Positions 47,225-60,009 of a stretch of 64,000 bases of DNA are shown piece after piece. Both the position numbers and the translations under genes were made by a program. This DNA comes from Paracyclopina nana (lineage: Eukaryota; Arthropoda; Copepoda; Cyclopoida; Cyclopettidae). The notes beneath the pieces are model-generated. The model was not told where the DNA came from, ran no database searches, and worked only from the letters and a program-made list of their open reading frames with translations. The stretch is from the NCBI GenBank assembly GCA_019096065.1, contig JAGUCH010000006.1, forward strand, positions 888,001-952,000. The letters are read 5' to 3'. Within the stretch, counting starts at the first letter, position 1, and every line of letters begins with the position of its first letter.

Positions 47225-49253
47225 TCATCTTCTTCTTGTAGATGACCTGGTAGGCCTTGTTGCCAAGATCCCAGCTTTCTGCTTAGCAATCATTTTTCCT
47301 TCTACGCCAGATCTGGAGCTACTTTCCTGGTTGTTCTCAGCTGATTCACACAGCCTCCAAACAAGTGATCTGGTTTTAGACAAGCCCTTCAGCCTGATAA
47401 GAATCAAGTCTCGGTCGATCGCCAAACTGAGCTGGCCTCGATCAGAAGCTCCGCATTTCACGTCATGCTTCAGCGGAATGGTTCGCAATTTTTTGTACGT
47501 CTTGTTATCAAACAGAGTAATGGCCTCAAGCCTCACTCTCATCTGGTTGTCACCGAATTCATAGAAATCCGGAGTCAGCTCTTGAGCGCTCAAAACTGCC
47601 AGGATATTGAGCTCGTCCTCAAAGTCATAGATGGCTTCATAGCCTCCAGGATTGTAGTCCTCGTCAGACTCCTCAGACCCCGAAACGGTGTCGAGAGGAT
47701 CAGCGTTGAATCGAAAGACCTCTCGAGACCTTAAAGGGGGCTGCGGATCGATTTCTTGAATGCTGAAATCATTTGCATAGCTTAAAGCTCTTAGTGTTTA
47801 GATTTGCTGCAGCTCTTGCACAAAGAAGAGAAAACAAACATTAAGAAAGGTCAGAGATGCCGCAGTGAGAAATAAATGACTTATACTCACTGCATATGTC
47901 TCCCTGCCAAATGAATCAATCGTCGAGACTCGTCAGGATGAAATACCAAGTCGTTGTCAATATCAAGGCCTCTCTTTTTAATCGAAATGCACTCCGAATT
48001 GTCGAGGTTGTATACCTAAAACAGATATATAAAATGCACGATACGTCAATAAAATCACGCAACTGAAGTGGATTGCAGTACAGCGAATCGATGAAAAATT
48101 GATGCCTGGAAATTGTGATTGCCCTGTGCTCATTCTCGACAAAATAAGAAAGTTTACTATGAGGATGGGAGAAAAAACCCGTAATACCTTATAGCAAAAT
48201 CCTTTGCTAGTTGTGATGCAGAGTGGCGGTAAAAAGTTGTTGAAAGCTACATCCAGGTCATGGCAGTTTATGCTGTAAAGCTCGGGTGGCCGATGCCTGA
48301 TGAACACATTGATAGGGAATCCTACTGGCTCTTGTCCGACAATCTCCTCTGCCTGGGTATATGGATTCAAAACAGTCTGGCCGATCCAAAAATCTTTGTA
48401 GTAAAACTTCTTCAGGATGTACTCTAGGCTGAACAGTTTGGCCGTTCTAAATGAAGTAATGACGATGACGATTCCATCCCCAATGACAGCATCTTGCAGT
48501 TGCATGCCGAAAATATCCTGCTCAATCTCTAGATGAGTTTCGAATTTGAGCGGAGGGTAGGTGAACGTGATGAAAGAAATGCTCCTCAACCGACAGCTAC
48601 GGTGGTCGCAATCTGGCCTATCGCAGAGTTCAGAGTCTTTGGTGGACTTTACAATCACGTTCGGTGACGAGCTTGCGTTCAGGCTTAAGCTGACGTACTT
48701 TCTCTTGGGAAACAAAAAGAGACGTTGCAGCTCTTTTCCGGTGTCCAAGTCGTACCTAGACAGATTCTTGTCGTCTCTGAGCACAAAGAGGCTCGGCCTC
48801 AAACTAGAGTCATTCAATTGGGGACGGTCTTTGAAATTTCCTATCGGTGATATCCAGGTATCCTGTAAACAGACGAAAAGGTAGGAAAAGGAGAATTCCC
48901 AATGAATCCGGATTTACCTGATCTTTCCAAAACGGCTTTCGAGGAATGGAATAAATTCGTTTCAGTTGGGAAGACAAAGTGCGCTGATATCCGGCTCCGT
49001 CCCGGATTGCGTAGCAGTCAACGCAATCAGTTCCCTTGTGGGTCAAAAACAATTTCCCATCGTCATACAAGACTTGTCCGTTTGACACTATCGTCCTCGA
49101 CACTTTGGAAAACGTTCTGGCCGACGACAACACCAAATACCTCATCAAAAGACGGCTCTGGTCAATCACATTCATCCTCCATTTCACTTTTCGTTTGCAC
49201 CCTCCGATTTCGCGAGAAATCAATTCGTTCAGAAAATTGTCCCTTCTTCCCAT
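47225..49253 (-). CDS. DCAF17: DDB1- and CUL4-associated factor 17 (DCAF17), four exons, 557 aa
   Basis: Exons 48918-49253, 48188-48862, 47891-48015 and 47225-47762 have GT/AG boundaries and consistent phases (0, 0, 2). The product aligns by motif order with DCAF17: an N-terminal segment with CYAIRDGAGYQRTLSSQ; a central propeller-like part (RYDLDTGKELQRLFLFPKRK, PPELYSINCHDLDVAFNNF, ITTSKGFCYK); an intermediate HPDESRRLIHLAGRHM; and the diagnostic C-terminal block IYDFEDELNILAVLSA...RTIPLKHDVKC...LAIDRDLILIRLK. Length is close to the vertebrate protein (about 520). DCAF17 is a nucleolar/nuclear substrate receptor for the CUL4-DDB1 ubiquitin ligase and underlies Woodhouse-Sakati syndrome in humans. 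An AATAAA (47101-47106) lies about 120 nt past the stop. The DUSP gene starts 386 bp downstream on the same strand. Confidence 0.88.
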
Positions 49254-51758
49254 TTTGAACGTTGTTATTGTTTTGGCTTTGGCTTCGCGGAATTTCCGGG
49301 AGGTGTCGCTTATATCAAATCATTTTGCTGTGAAAGGCGCCCTCTATAGCTGGAAATCAAAACTACGAAAATATGGAAACCATAAACTGACCACAGCATG
49401 CAATATTATGGCTTTTCCATTTGACCTTGCATCATGAGAAGGCACAGTGGCCCTTTTTTGGCGTTTTCTACTGCTGCAAGGTCATCAAGATTCCTATGTC
49501 AACGATGATGAACAGCGTTTTTCTCTGGTTATGCGTCGTGAGCTAACATCCGTTCCCAATAAGCCAATAAGGTCTTTTTGTGGCAGCAACGAGTCCTCAT
49601 TTCCGATGTTCCTGATGGAAGACAGTTGCAGTGGTAGCTGACTGTGCAAATTTGCCCAATTGGAGACACGAAGGAGGAGAAAACAGCCCTGATCGTTGCG
49701 AGAATAGGTTAATTTGCCCCCCAAGTCAGTAAAAATATATACATTGTGAAAGCAGCTCTCAAGTTGCTGTTGTAACGTTAATGTCCTTAATGCTTTGAGT
49801 GCCTCTACTTTCTAATGGAGCTTAGATGACTTCTGCTGCGACTTCTTCAAGGCTGAGAACAAAGGCCACGAAGGATCAGCTACATACTATGTCTTTCAAT
49901 TCTTATATTGAGCGAGCGAGAGTCTCGCATTTTTTCGTGGTGCTGCCACACCTTTTTCCGATGCCAAAACCATTAGGGGAAAAGTGTGGCAATTTCTGTC
50001 CCTTCGTTTCAGTTTTTGCCTCCTCTAGTCGGCCTCGATTGAGTCGGACGCCAACAAGACAGAAACTTGATTCTTGATCCGAAAATCTCCCTTGGGAACG
50101 CAATTCCAGGATGTGGAATGTCTTTTCTGCAAAGGATGCTGCTGTAGCTTTTTTCCTCGAGGAATGCCAAAATGTAGCTGAATTCAAGATTCGCACTGAA
50201 TCAACGGGTACATTAAACGATTCCTTCTTTTCTCTCCTTTTTTGCTCGTGCAGTACAAGTATCTGATCCACTTGACCTCGTGCACGAGAGCACTGAGAAG
50301 GTGGGCACACTCCTCCTTTTTTACCGAACGTGACCCTGCATTACGAAAGAGATTTCCTTCTCTGCTTTTTCTCAAGCCTGGCAGAGAAAAGAAGGGCTTG
50401 TTTATTTTCCGCTCCTTGCGTTGTTGCCTGCATGTGCTGACTGTGTGACGGCAATAAACATGACCTTTTCTGGCCTTCGAATGGTGCAACTACCAGAATA
50501 CTGCTCCATATTTTCTCCGACGATCTTTCCCCTCTTCGTCCTGCAATTTAACTATGCATGAGCCTTAACCTGCTTAGAGTGCACGAATTTGCATAATACT
50601 CTTCTACCACTGTATAGAGTATATGTATGGGAAAGCAAGGAGTGAGACTTCATCTTCCTTTGGTACTTCTGTGCTACAAGATGATATTGCATTTTCAATC
50701 CTCGAGGGGTTTTCTAGCAGATCAACAGTATCACACATCTCTCTATGACTTTCGCCGCAATAAATGCAAGATTGAAGTAGTAATCATGGTCTTTCCCCCC
50801 TTTTTTGCACTCTTCACAGCTGATCTTTTCTTTAGACACCAAAAAAAGATATCACGATTTTTTCTGTGCGTTCGTGATTGCTTGCATTGCATTCTTGGAT
50901 TAGTATTTGAGTGGTTATTGATCAATCAGTGCATATACTAGTCTAGTAGGACAACAATGCATGATGGAAGAAAAGCCAATCAGCTGATCAGAGATAAACA
51001 CGCTGAAATGTCAAAGACCAAGCACAAACATATACTATATACAGACCACAAACATAGTAGTACGAAAATGGACATAATATCCAAGAAAGCAATTTGATCG
51101 TTTATTAGTACAAGGAGATGTAGTTAGTACGCGCGCACGTGTTGCGCAAGAGCATGCATGCGAAGCATAATTACAGTGTGTGTGTAATCAAATTAGCCCT
51201 TGATTGATTACACGTTAAGCTGCTCTCGAGGAAGAATCCAATGGGTATAGTTAGCATGCTAGCAAAGCAGTTTGCCAAGAAAAGTAGCATAAGTCAATAA
51301 GAGGGTACATAGTAGCACAATTTTTCTAGACCTCTGTCAACAGCAAAGTAGACTCAGAGAAACATGCACATGCGATTCGTGACAACTGATCTCCCGTTGT
51401 CATCGACTTCGATTTCTCTATATACAATATTACTTCGTTCCACCTGCTGTTCAATGTTATGAAGAGAACTCCTTACAGCAAAAAGGGCTGACAGCCACTG
51501 GAATTTGATGAAGGCTCCTTTATTGAGATTCCGGAGTTTTTCATTTATATCAACCAATTAAGAAAGAAAAAGGTTTAAAAAGGTTTCAAGGGAAGCCTGA
51601 CTTTAATTTTCTTAGCTCTTTGGTAGTAGGAATTATGGGAAGCCTTTGCCTTAAAGACATGCGATCATCTTTTCTTAAAAGTTGGGCTCACTACTGGGGT
51701 GGTAGCAGCGGTGAAAGCCATGATGACGTGAAAATTGGGCCATTTCTCCGCAGGAATT
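49254..51758. other. Intergenic stretch
   Basis: Open frames on both strands are short and overlap each other without splice or motif support. One possible terminal exon on the minus strand at about 51354-51452 (SNIVYREIEVDDNGRSVVTN) has an acceptor-like start but no partner exon. Nothing else is supportable. Confidence 0.35.
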
Positions 51759-52506
51759 TTAATTACAGCCATTCCAGGACCCAACATTGCGAGCCTTAGC
51801 TGCATAAAGTAGAAAACTTTCCACGCACATGAGGATTATGCCTAAGTAGAATGATGAAGGTTCTTTACTTTTTAATTCGAACCATGAAAGAAGAAGAAAA
51901 CCACGACGGTAATGTTCACATTTAGCGCTACGAAAATTCCAGTAAATAGCATGCTTTCTACCATTACTATTGCGTGACATTTGAATTCAGTTCTCTCTCA
52001 TAGCCAAAGAGTCATTACTCTAATTACTACGAGGGTATATTTGTTTTATGTGCAATTTGGCATAGTGAAAGCCGAGCAGTTGCTACTTGAGCTATGGGCT
52101 TTCACATTTAAAGGGCCCTTGAAAATTCAAAGCCTCAGGTAGTAATTCAATTGCAAGCTCAAACCGCGCTTCTCCATAAAAATTGGATGCCATACCAGTG
52201 TTTTCCATAAATAAAGGACTAGTTTTTCCACGGAAGGAGAGGGAAAAAGTTTTCCCTCGCTCCAAGCCATGTATCATGAAAGTCACAGGATGGCGACGAA
52301 TTTTTGACAGACATTCTTCCTACGTTCGCACTACTACGTAAACTTTGCTGGATGAAAGCAAGAAATGCGTGCAGAAAATACCAAATAATGTTGAGCACAG
52401 TCCAACACACAGTGACAAGTATGGCAACAATTTCCCAATCGGTTTTTTCGAGGGAAAAGCAAAGCATGGATAAAAGTATCAATCCAGGGTTGAAAAGCCG
52501 TCCCAT
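51759..52506 (-). CDS. Predicted four-helix membrane protein (108 aa), three exons
   Basis: Candidate exons 52338-52506, 51883-51957 and 51759-51841 keep phase 1 at both junctions (TTTAC/GTAGTA; TTTCATG/GTTCGA; acceptors GGTAG and CTACTTAG). The second intron is only 41 nt. The result has four hydrophobic helices: PGLILLSMLCFSL, WEIVAILVTVCWTVLNIIWY, MLFTGIFVALNVNITVVVFF and GIILMCVESFLLYAA. A short tail ends WNGCN. Size and topology match small MARVEL-like tetraspan proteins and the second such gene at 55580-60009. The first donor and the second acceptor are weak, so the model is tentative. Confidence 0.4.
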
Positions 52507-53190
52507 GGGACTCGTGGCAATTTAGGGCTGGAAGAGCTCAGTGTGACTACTTGAAGTAAGCAACGAACGACGATGGCCAGAGGCAATAACTTTTTTTCCT
52601 CTAAGGGCAACAGCAGCATCTCTCTCACTTCTTTAACCAAGCGTGCTCACAACACAAAAAGTCGATAATGCGGACTTGAAGGGTGAAGAAGCACTCAGGT
52701 CAAAACACCGATATTATCATCATTATTATTCCGGGCGAAAACTGCTGAATTATGCACCAACAGCATCGATACCCTTGTCAATATTTGTTGTGTCCTGGTG
52801 CCTGCCATCTTCACAGTTTGCGCAATATAAGAAAATTCGAAAGCACCTCCTGGGGACCACTTTCAAAAGAAACTTGTCAGGAGGTCTATCAAAAACTCGA
52901 CACTTTGCACCAAGAGCAAAATGTCAACCGGTGAAATGGATAAGTGACAGCTAGGAGTAAAATTGAATATGCTGAAAGAAAAATGGAATCGCATGCATTG
53001 TGTATGAGAAATTGGCAGGAAGGTTTCACACAGCCTGTTTAAATTCAAATGGGAATTCTCTCGCGAGGAATCGATTCCTCTCTGTGAACTTTCAATAGAA
53101 GCCAGCAAGCAGCAGCTAGTGTCTAACTTCTAAGTGATTTCCTCATATTGGCAAACTTTTGTTCATTCCACCCTGGTCTTATCTATTGGC
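52507..53190. other. Intergenic stretch
   Basis: A good acceptor (TTTTACTCCTAG) near 52953 on the minus strand opens a short frame (ISPVDILLLVQSVEFLIDLL), but no joining exon was found. No other feature is seen. Confidence 0.35.
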
Positions 53191-54715
53191 TCACTTCAAG
53201 TTTACTGGCAGGCAATTTGGGTCACCCTTTTTGGAGCCGCCGGAGACTACAACTAATCCTGCCAGCCAGGGGAGCTGCAAAAAAGTGCAGCAAAGATAAT
53301 ATAATATGAGCCCAGCACCAGAATTCATCACTCAAGGCTAGTGGAAGCCCTCTTGACAGTGCCAAGGAAAGGTGTGTGCGCATGGGGGTCATTTGTCTAC
53401 TTCTGGAGAAGCAGCAAAAACCCACCACACTAGCTGCTAGCTGCAGCAGCTGCACAACTATATATGGGGAAAATTGGCAAATCCAAGTCATATCCAATTT
53501 TTGCTCACCTTATATGGTGGCAGTATCAGGTTCACTAACACATCTCTTATTCCATAAGAAGTGGTTGGGTTAGCTGCCAACAGAATTGAGTCACGCTCGG
53601 AATTCTGCACCAGTTTGCCCAAATACAGCTGAGGACAGCAAAAACCACCTTTTAGAGACCAAAACAGCCAGTTATCAAAATATAATCCACTTGATGGTGT
53701 CCTTGACGAAAAACTATTTTGCATCAACATACTACAGTCAGTGGTGCTTGTCAAAGTTTTCGCAGGCTCATGCATGTCAAAGTTTACACTGGAATTTAAT
53801 TTTACCTCGCGTACGTAGTCGACTCCATCCTTGAAATTGGACTTTCTCAGCAGCGACGATTCTGCAGGATTCAATAAATTCAGCACGTGTGTACACTCAT
53901 ACACGACCAAAAGTAGTCAAAACTGATGATGTGCGCATTGCGTAGAAACTGTCAGAGTAAGCGAAGCTCTTGAATTTTTGTTATTGTTTACGTTGTTTGC
54001 TTTGAAGTATTGGCAGAGATACCAGAAGACACTTTTTGATCCGAAAAGTCCTCGTTTATGGCACTTTTCTTCAAAATTTGTCTTTTTGCTCCTTCTTGGA
54101 TCCTGATAAAAGAAACCAGCGCATTTCAGTGGAATTCTGTTCGTTTTTCGCAAATAAAAGAGGTGAGTTGACTTTTAGCCGCACGAGAACTTTTCTAATG
54201 CTTTTTGGTTCACAGGCAAGGAAAAATCTTCCCCTCTTACCGTAGTATTTGTCGGAAATAATGGATGAAAGTATTTTCCCTCCTGGATCCTTTCAGGAGC
54301 GGTTAGAGGAGGGCTTCTTCCTCTTCTTTGCCACCCTTGCATGTCCATTTTTGGATACCTTGTTGTAGTGGAAGAAGTAGCTGGCAGGCTGAACTGAAGA
54401 AATTGGATCTCCTTGTTGTCAACTTGGCCGAATTCCTTTGTCATCCTTAAGGATGTTTGGAATCCCTTTGGGCCATATATATAAGGCGGCATTTCTTCAC
54501 CGGGAGCTGCTGCAGATATTGGAGTGGCTTTCTTTCTAGATGAGGAATCCCCTAGCTCTTTCTATGGTCACGTTTGCTTGCCTCGATCAAATATCATATG
54601 ACTGTCAGGAGCCAGGAAACGAGACATCTCCGTAGATGTCATGTGGATGAAGGGAGATTGGATACTGTGCACCAGCCATCAAAATGCTGACTGAGGCAAA
54701 ATGTCCCTCCTCCAT
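53191..54715 (-). CDS. Unrecognised six-exon gene (about 188 aa)
   Basis: Model: 54666-54715, 54359-54535, 54023-54102, 53806-53861, 53509-53628 and 53191-53274. All five junctions are GT/AG, phases agree (2, 2, 1, 0, 0) and every exon is open only in the used frame or nearly so. Introns are 130-256 nt. Visible segments: MEEGHFASVSILMAGAQ; EEMPPYIYGPKGFQTSLRMT; FGQVDNKEIQFLQFSLP; KSNFKDGVDYVRELYLGKLV; SYGIRDVLVNLILPPYKLPW; LAGLVVVSGGSKKGD. No signal peptide, motif or family is recognised. An alternative 5' part (ATG in an exon ending at MPLYIP/GTATGT near 54763, next frame GGGTFCLSQHFDGWCT) also keeps phase. A TATA box (54903-54908) lies upstream, which supports a promoter here. Confidence 0.45.
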
Positions 54716-55579
54716 TTCTATGCTGTGACTGGAGCTTTTAAGGTAAGAGATGTCTAACATACCGGAATATATAGGGGCATGGGATCTATATCCAACCCGA
54801 CAAATACCTGACAAATAGAAATGGCAAAAGTTTATCTTTATCCTCCCATGGGACTTTTTGCAGGCTTTCAGATGTTTGCTTGGGCGCATAAACTTTCAGC
54901 TCTTTATAAGGCTATACCACTTTTACAATATGCATGGTACGCGGCCATTTTAGGGATAGGGTAAACCCACCTTACTCGTTATTATATTGCGTGTTTTTTC
55001 ATGAGTGAGCACACACCCCTAGCTACGCATGGTTTACATTTGGGCCACCGTGGTCTATGTGCTGCTACACCTCAAATGAGGCTCTACTCACACTGTAGCA
55101 TTAATGGTCTTGTTCTACTGCCAGTGTAGTACATTGCTATGCTACTCAAAGCTGCTTTTATGATGAATGTCGAGTCCCTTGGGTCATTATGTTTGCTTTC
55201 TAGCTATGCATGGTATCAAGTGATAGATATGTAGTTTATTATGCACTGTATTCAATTTTAGCCACGTTGAAAATTAGAGAAAGCAGGCTGGATCAGAAAT
55301 CGTTGTATTTCTACTGAGTGGTACGTTTATATGTATTATTAAGTAGATTGTATCACATGATGTAAGAGTAATCAAGACGAATCCGCGTCGACCTTCATGA
55401 TATGTTGTAGTCGTGGAGAACAACGTTTGTCATATATGTAGTTACTTTCGAAGTAATATGGCAGCCGTTGTTATTAATAATCGAGATGGCAGCTGGATAG
55501 CACATAATATGCCAATTATGCCATATATGCGAGTGCACACTCAACCCAATTGTAGCTTCTTCCTCTGAAAGACGGTTGC
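54716..55579. other. Promoter region and intergenic DNA
   Basis: TATAAA on the minus strand (54903-54908) suggests a transcription start near 54880 for the six-exon gene. A short exon-like segment (GGGTTGGATATAGATCCC, ending at GTATGT) lies at about 54763-54807. Upstream to 55579 nothing is seen. Confidence 0.4.
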
Positions 55580-58500
55580 TTAGTGGGACCTCAGGGTAAT
55601 TGCTAAAGTCAGTAGGTTGACAATGAGGAGCAGGCCAGCTGCAATTGAAAGGCCCCCGAGGGCGTTGCCAGCTGGTGACCCCAATTCGGGGTGGTCGTAA
55701 GCATCCAGAGCAATGACTCCAGAGTAGATGAGCAGAGCACTTCCAACCACACTGAGGAGAGCTTCCTGCGAAAAAAAGAAAAAGCCATTAAATATCATCA
55801 TCATCAGCAGCAGCAGCATGCAATCGTCATTATTCATGGTAGCAGAGGTAAAAACCATTAGGCGGTTTCAATGCCAAAAAGGATCTGCCACTATAGCTTT
55901 ACTGCTGTGCTGGCCTTTTATACATCAAGATAAATTACATTACGACATCCACGGGGTTTTTTCCCGTCCAGATCACAAACGTGACTTATGAGCTTTGAAA
56001 AGCCTTAAAAATGGCCGCATCTTTGTACATGTCAAAAATGGCTGCAAAAAGAGTCTCTTTCTTTGGCTCCAGTTGCGCAATCAACGTGCGAGCAGAAAAG
56101 TGCATCAAGCAATCAAGAAACATATCTACTATTGAGGGAAAAACACTTTTGTTGTAATCTATGGCCAGGATTGGAAACGGCCTTTTAATTAGAGACTGGC
56201 CTTAACGGCCTTGAAGGCCACCATAGAAGGCCATTAGAAGAAAAAGAGAGCCTTTGTCAGCAACTATACAGTTTCTTCTGCTCCTGGTTGACAGCACTCG
56301 TTGCGATGGTTGACAAATGTTCCTTTCATCTGCTTGGCATCGGCCTCGAAAAAAAGGAGATACTACAGCACTATAGAGGCCACGCGCACCTTTTGGCCTT
56401 TAAGCCAAATTGGCACCATTAAGAAGTGTTGCCAAAACAAGAGACAGCTCGTAACTTTTGCACACTTTTACCACTCGACATGTTACTCTACACTAGCAAT
56501 AAGGCCAGCTATAGGGGATAATTAGTTTATAGTCTATATAGAAAATTGGGGGCAGCAGAAGAAGACAACTCCCTTGGGAGTTCATTTGCAACAACGATGA
56601 CAGCGTAGCAGGTCTTCAAATGGCTCGTAAAAAGGCAGAAAATAGTTTTGTTGGAATTAATCTTGGTGTTACTAATGGCTGAGAAAGGTCTGCAAATTAT
56701 CCTCCTCCAGCTGACATAATACTCTATTCTCAGCGTCCTGCTCCTCTTATGGGGCACTTTTTCATTGTCGAGAAATTGGGGTGAAGCTGGAGACTACTCG
56801 CGGACAACAGTCTAATGCTATGTATGGCAGCAAAAGAAGATCCTCTCTCCACAAATGGTACAGTTCACAAAAGCTGCCCCAGCATGATCATCATTATCAT
56901 CTGCCCAATGCACTTTTTCCTAATGCTCAACCAACAGCCCTGACATTTTATACGTGGCCCAGGAATCGCAGAAAATAAGGATTTTTCTCTTTTTTGAGGT
57001 TCAAAGAAAATCTAAACAATCCTGAGACTTCGGCTGTCTGCTTTTACGTTCCGGCTGAATTTTTTTTTGCGTTTTGTGTGTTAAGTCAGTTTTCGAAATT
57101 CAGGCTTTATATTGCCTTGAAAAAATCAATCTAAAAACGAATCCGGATCCTATTGGCGCTTTCTCGTTTTCTCAAGTATTTTGCCCAAATTGAAAGCGTA
57201 CGTTGTATGCCAATTTTGAGATGGCCACATGAGAAAAAGGTGAAAACGATGCTGTAATGGTTTTCTACATAAAGTATTGCTGTTGCTTTCTAATAGGGCC
57301 ATTTTGTCCATCAATAGCACTTGGGTGTCTACATTTGTGTAGAGCATGGATGGCCACTTTTCCTTCCATTTCAGCGTGAAAACTCGGATATGACACACTT
57401 ACAGCAAACAATAGGTAGCGGCCACTTCCAGCTGGTGCAAAAAAGGCTCCATTTTTTCCTAGCATAAGTTAGTGGAGCAAAGTATGTATGCCAAAGTCTA
57501 GTATCAACAAAGCACCCCAGCTGCTGTAGCTCCTCCTTGAAAAAAAGATACTTCCATCTGGTTTATCGACAACTATGTCAAGTCTCCTCACCTACATTGT
57601 TAGTCAAACACCAGCTATATAACAGCAGCAACGGGAAGAGATCAGTCAAGGGGAAATAGCTTGGTTAATCCATCATGGGAACTCCTGCTGCAAACCGTAA
57701 CGAGCAAAAAATCCATGTTGTATTGCCACTAATATTTCTACACACATCTTATTATGAACTGGAGGGAAAAAGCTGCTTTTCACGAAATTAGCCGGGTGAA
57801 CCAGAAGCGAGTTGGGAAAGTTTCTCTTCATCATCACGTCGCGCTGCTAATCTATTATTCAAATGCCTTAGGGGGGAAGAGGCAGTGTTTTGAAGTGGGC
57901 CAATTTCCCACCTAATCAAGGAAAAGAGCGAGATTAACAAAAGTAGCTCGTATATCACATGTCAGAAAGTGTGGCAGTTGTACATGGATATGCATGAAAG
58001 TTTTATTACAAACACTAGCTGCTCGAGCTTTGCAGGCCGGCCAAGAAAAAAATAATATGTGCAACTTTCCCCTCTCGTCATGCTATATGCTACTTTTTTG
58101 GCTGATTATTCCGCCAAAGTTTGCTCTGATTTAGCGCAGAGCCCGTTATACTTTGTCTGTATACACTGCTTCATTCCAAGCATGTGTGTGTGTTAGGGAG
58201 TAGTTTGAATTTGGTGGTGAATTTGCATAAGTGCATTTTTGCAGATTTCTCCATTGCTGCATCATCCACTTGAGAAAAGGGCCAATAATTTTGACCGAAT
58301 CAGCAGTGGCTTTCTCCCTTTTTTTCTTCAGGCAAATGAGCCTGCTCTTAATGCGACAAGTAATCAAGAGTAATGACTTCTTACCAGAACGAATAGGTTT
58401 CCTCCGCAGAGATAAGCAATCAGGATCAAGGGAACTGTGATGGCCAAGCCAAAACTGACTCCCACACCGAGGAAATCAGCCTTTCCAAATGTCAACCGAA

Positions 58501-60009
58501 TTCCGTCATTGCCAAATGCTGCCAAAAGGACAATTGTCAGGAGCACAAGCTGCAAGGGAAAACAATGCAAAAAACTACGTTAGAAAGTCATTTTTCTCGC
58601 TATATGGCAGCAACACTTGAATCGTAGTAGCAGTATATGTGGGTGGAAAGTCGCGAAAGGCAAATGGAAAGTTTCTTCTTTTTGGCTGCTTCCCACAAAA
58701 GTTTGCGTTTTGTTTCCACCAAATTATTATTCCTTTTAAGAGGCTGTAAACGCGTTTTTATGGCATCAAGTTCCCTCAGCACTTTACTTCTATGGTCACA
58801 CCATGATACTTCTAAAATGCTCTAGTACATTATGTGTATGGTACTTTATGGAAAAACTTTTGGAACGCTGCAATCTGTGGTGCACATATAGCCAATTTGT
58901 GCTTTATTTCGTATCGGTCCAGTGTGTGTCCGTTTTTTTTTACCCTCCTTTCACCTCATAGATTTCCCTCTAATGCTCAGGGGATTAATAAAGGCTGCTG
59001 GCAGGGCAACTTTCTTCTTAATCCCCACCTTGGTCATCAACTGGGGCTTTTAGTGGCCTCAACTGAATCAACAGCTCGCCTCTACCATAAAATGTTGGTC
59101 AATTTAGAATACACGACTTCATGAATATAAAGTGAAAGCTGGCAGCCAAGAGTAATGGCTGATATATTTTTTGCTGCTGCTCAAGGGCAGCCCTAAGGTG
59201 TGAAAAAGTGAAACTTCTCCTTTTTGTGAGAACCAGGATATGGCATAAATCAAGATAGGCTCCTCGACTATTTCTGTACTTCTAGGGGAGAATGGCCATA
59301 ACTTTGGATGCGATATACGAGCGAAAGTATATTCTAGTATGTGTAATCTGGGATTTTTTCCAGCAGAAAAGAAAGAAACGTGTGCTATTTGTCAAGATCT
59401 TGAGGCAAAAAGACAGAGAAAGAAGCTAGGAAAAAACTACTGCTACTGCACTACAAGTGACACCGAAGTGACAGCCATTTTATTTTCAATATATACTTCA
59501 GATACAGTAGTGAGAAAGAGAGTGTCCTCTGATCAATTGAAAAGGTGAACGTGACCAATTCACATAAGGATTTTATGGTAATCCCTTGTTCGTGTTTTTC
59601 AAGAGGTTTCTTTCGGCCAACTACTGAAGATTGCTCAAAAAAACTTTCTGGCAGAAATTGTCCTTTACCTGAATTGTGAAACAAACTCAGGCTAAAACCA
59701 TTTCATTAACATTTTATCTTTTTTGAGAAGTACTACCACAGCCCTATAACGTGCAATTTTGAAGTAGGTGTCAGCTCTTTGTTTACAGACTTTTGCTGGA
59801 ACTGACTGAAACAATGGCAGCTAGTTTGAAACAACAAACTGCACACACATTCAAACTTTTATCAACTTTCTCCTTTGGCTTGAGCTGGATGATGTGAAAC
59901 TTTGTGGAAATATCCTACAGAAGTAGCATCAAGCAAAAAACTTTTCTCAACTCACCGAAAGCAGGATTTTCAAAATTCCCAAGGGAGTCCGAATCACCTC
60001 CAAACTCAT
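55580..60009 (-). CDS. Predicted four-helix (MARVEL/snakeskin-like) membrane protein, three exons, 134 aa
   Basis: Exons 59956-60009, 58385-58549 and 55580-55765, all in phase 0 with clean boundaries (CTTTCG/GTGAGT; TTGCAG; GTTCTG/GTAAGA; TTCGCAG). Four hydrophobic helices: ILKILLSLVLLTIVLLAAF, VGVSFGLAITVPLILIAYLC, LLSVVGSALLIYSGVIALDA and GGLSIAAGLLLIVNLLTLAI. N- and C-termini are short (MSLEVIRTPLG; RSH). This length and topology fit small arthropod tetraspan proteins such as the septate-junction protein Snakeskin and related MARVEL-like families. Direct orthology is not shown. The likely site is the plasma membrane or junctional membranes. Introns of 1.4 and 2.6 kb carry no clear coding exon. 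Confidence 0.7.
57403..57458 (-). other. Candidate small exon in the second intron of the 55580-60009 gene
   Basis: A 56-nt segment between an acceptor-like TTATGCTAG and a strong donor TTTGCT/GTAAGT. It is open in two frames (NGAFFAPAGSGRYLLFA or MEPFLHQLEVAATYCLL). Its length would break the frame of the tetraspan transcript, so it belongs to another or alternative transcript, or is chance. Confidence 0.2.

Noticed and set aside
54249..54492. Extension of the second exon of the 53191-54715 gene to a donor at about 54249
   Set aside because: It does not agree in phase with the next exon, whereas the donor AACAAG/GTATCC at 54359 does.
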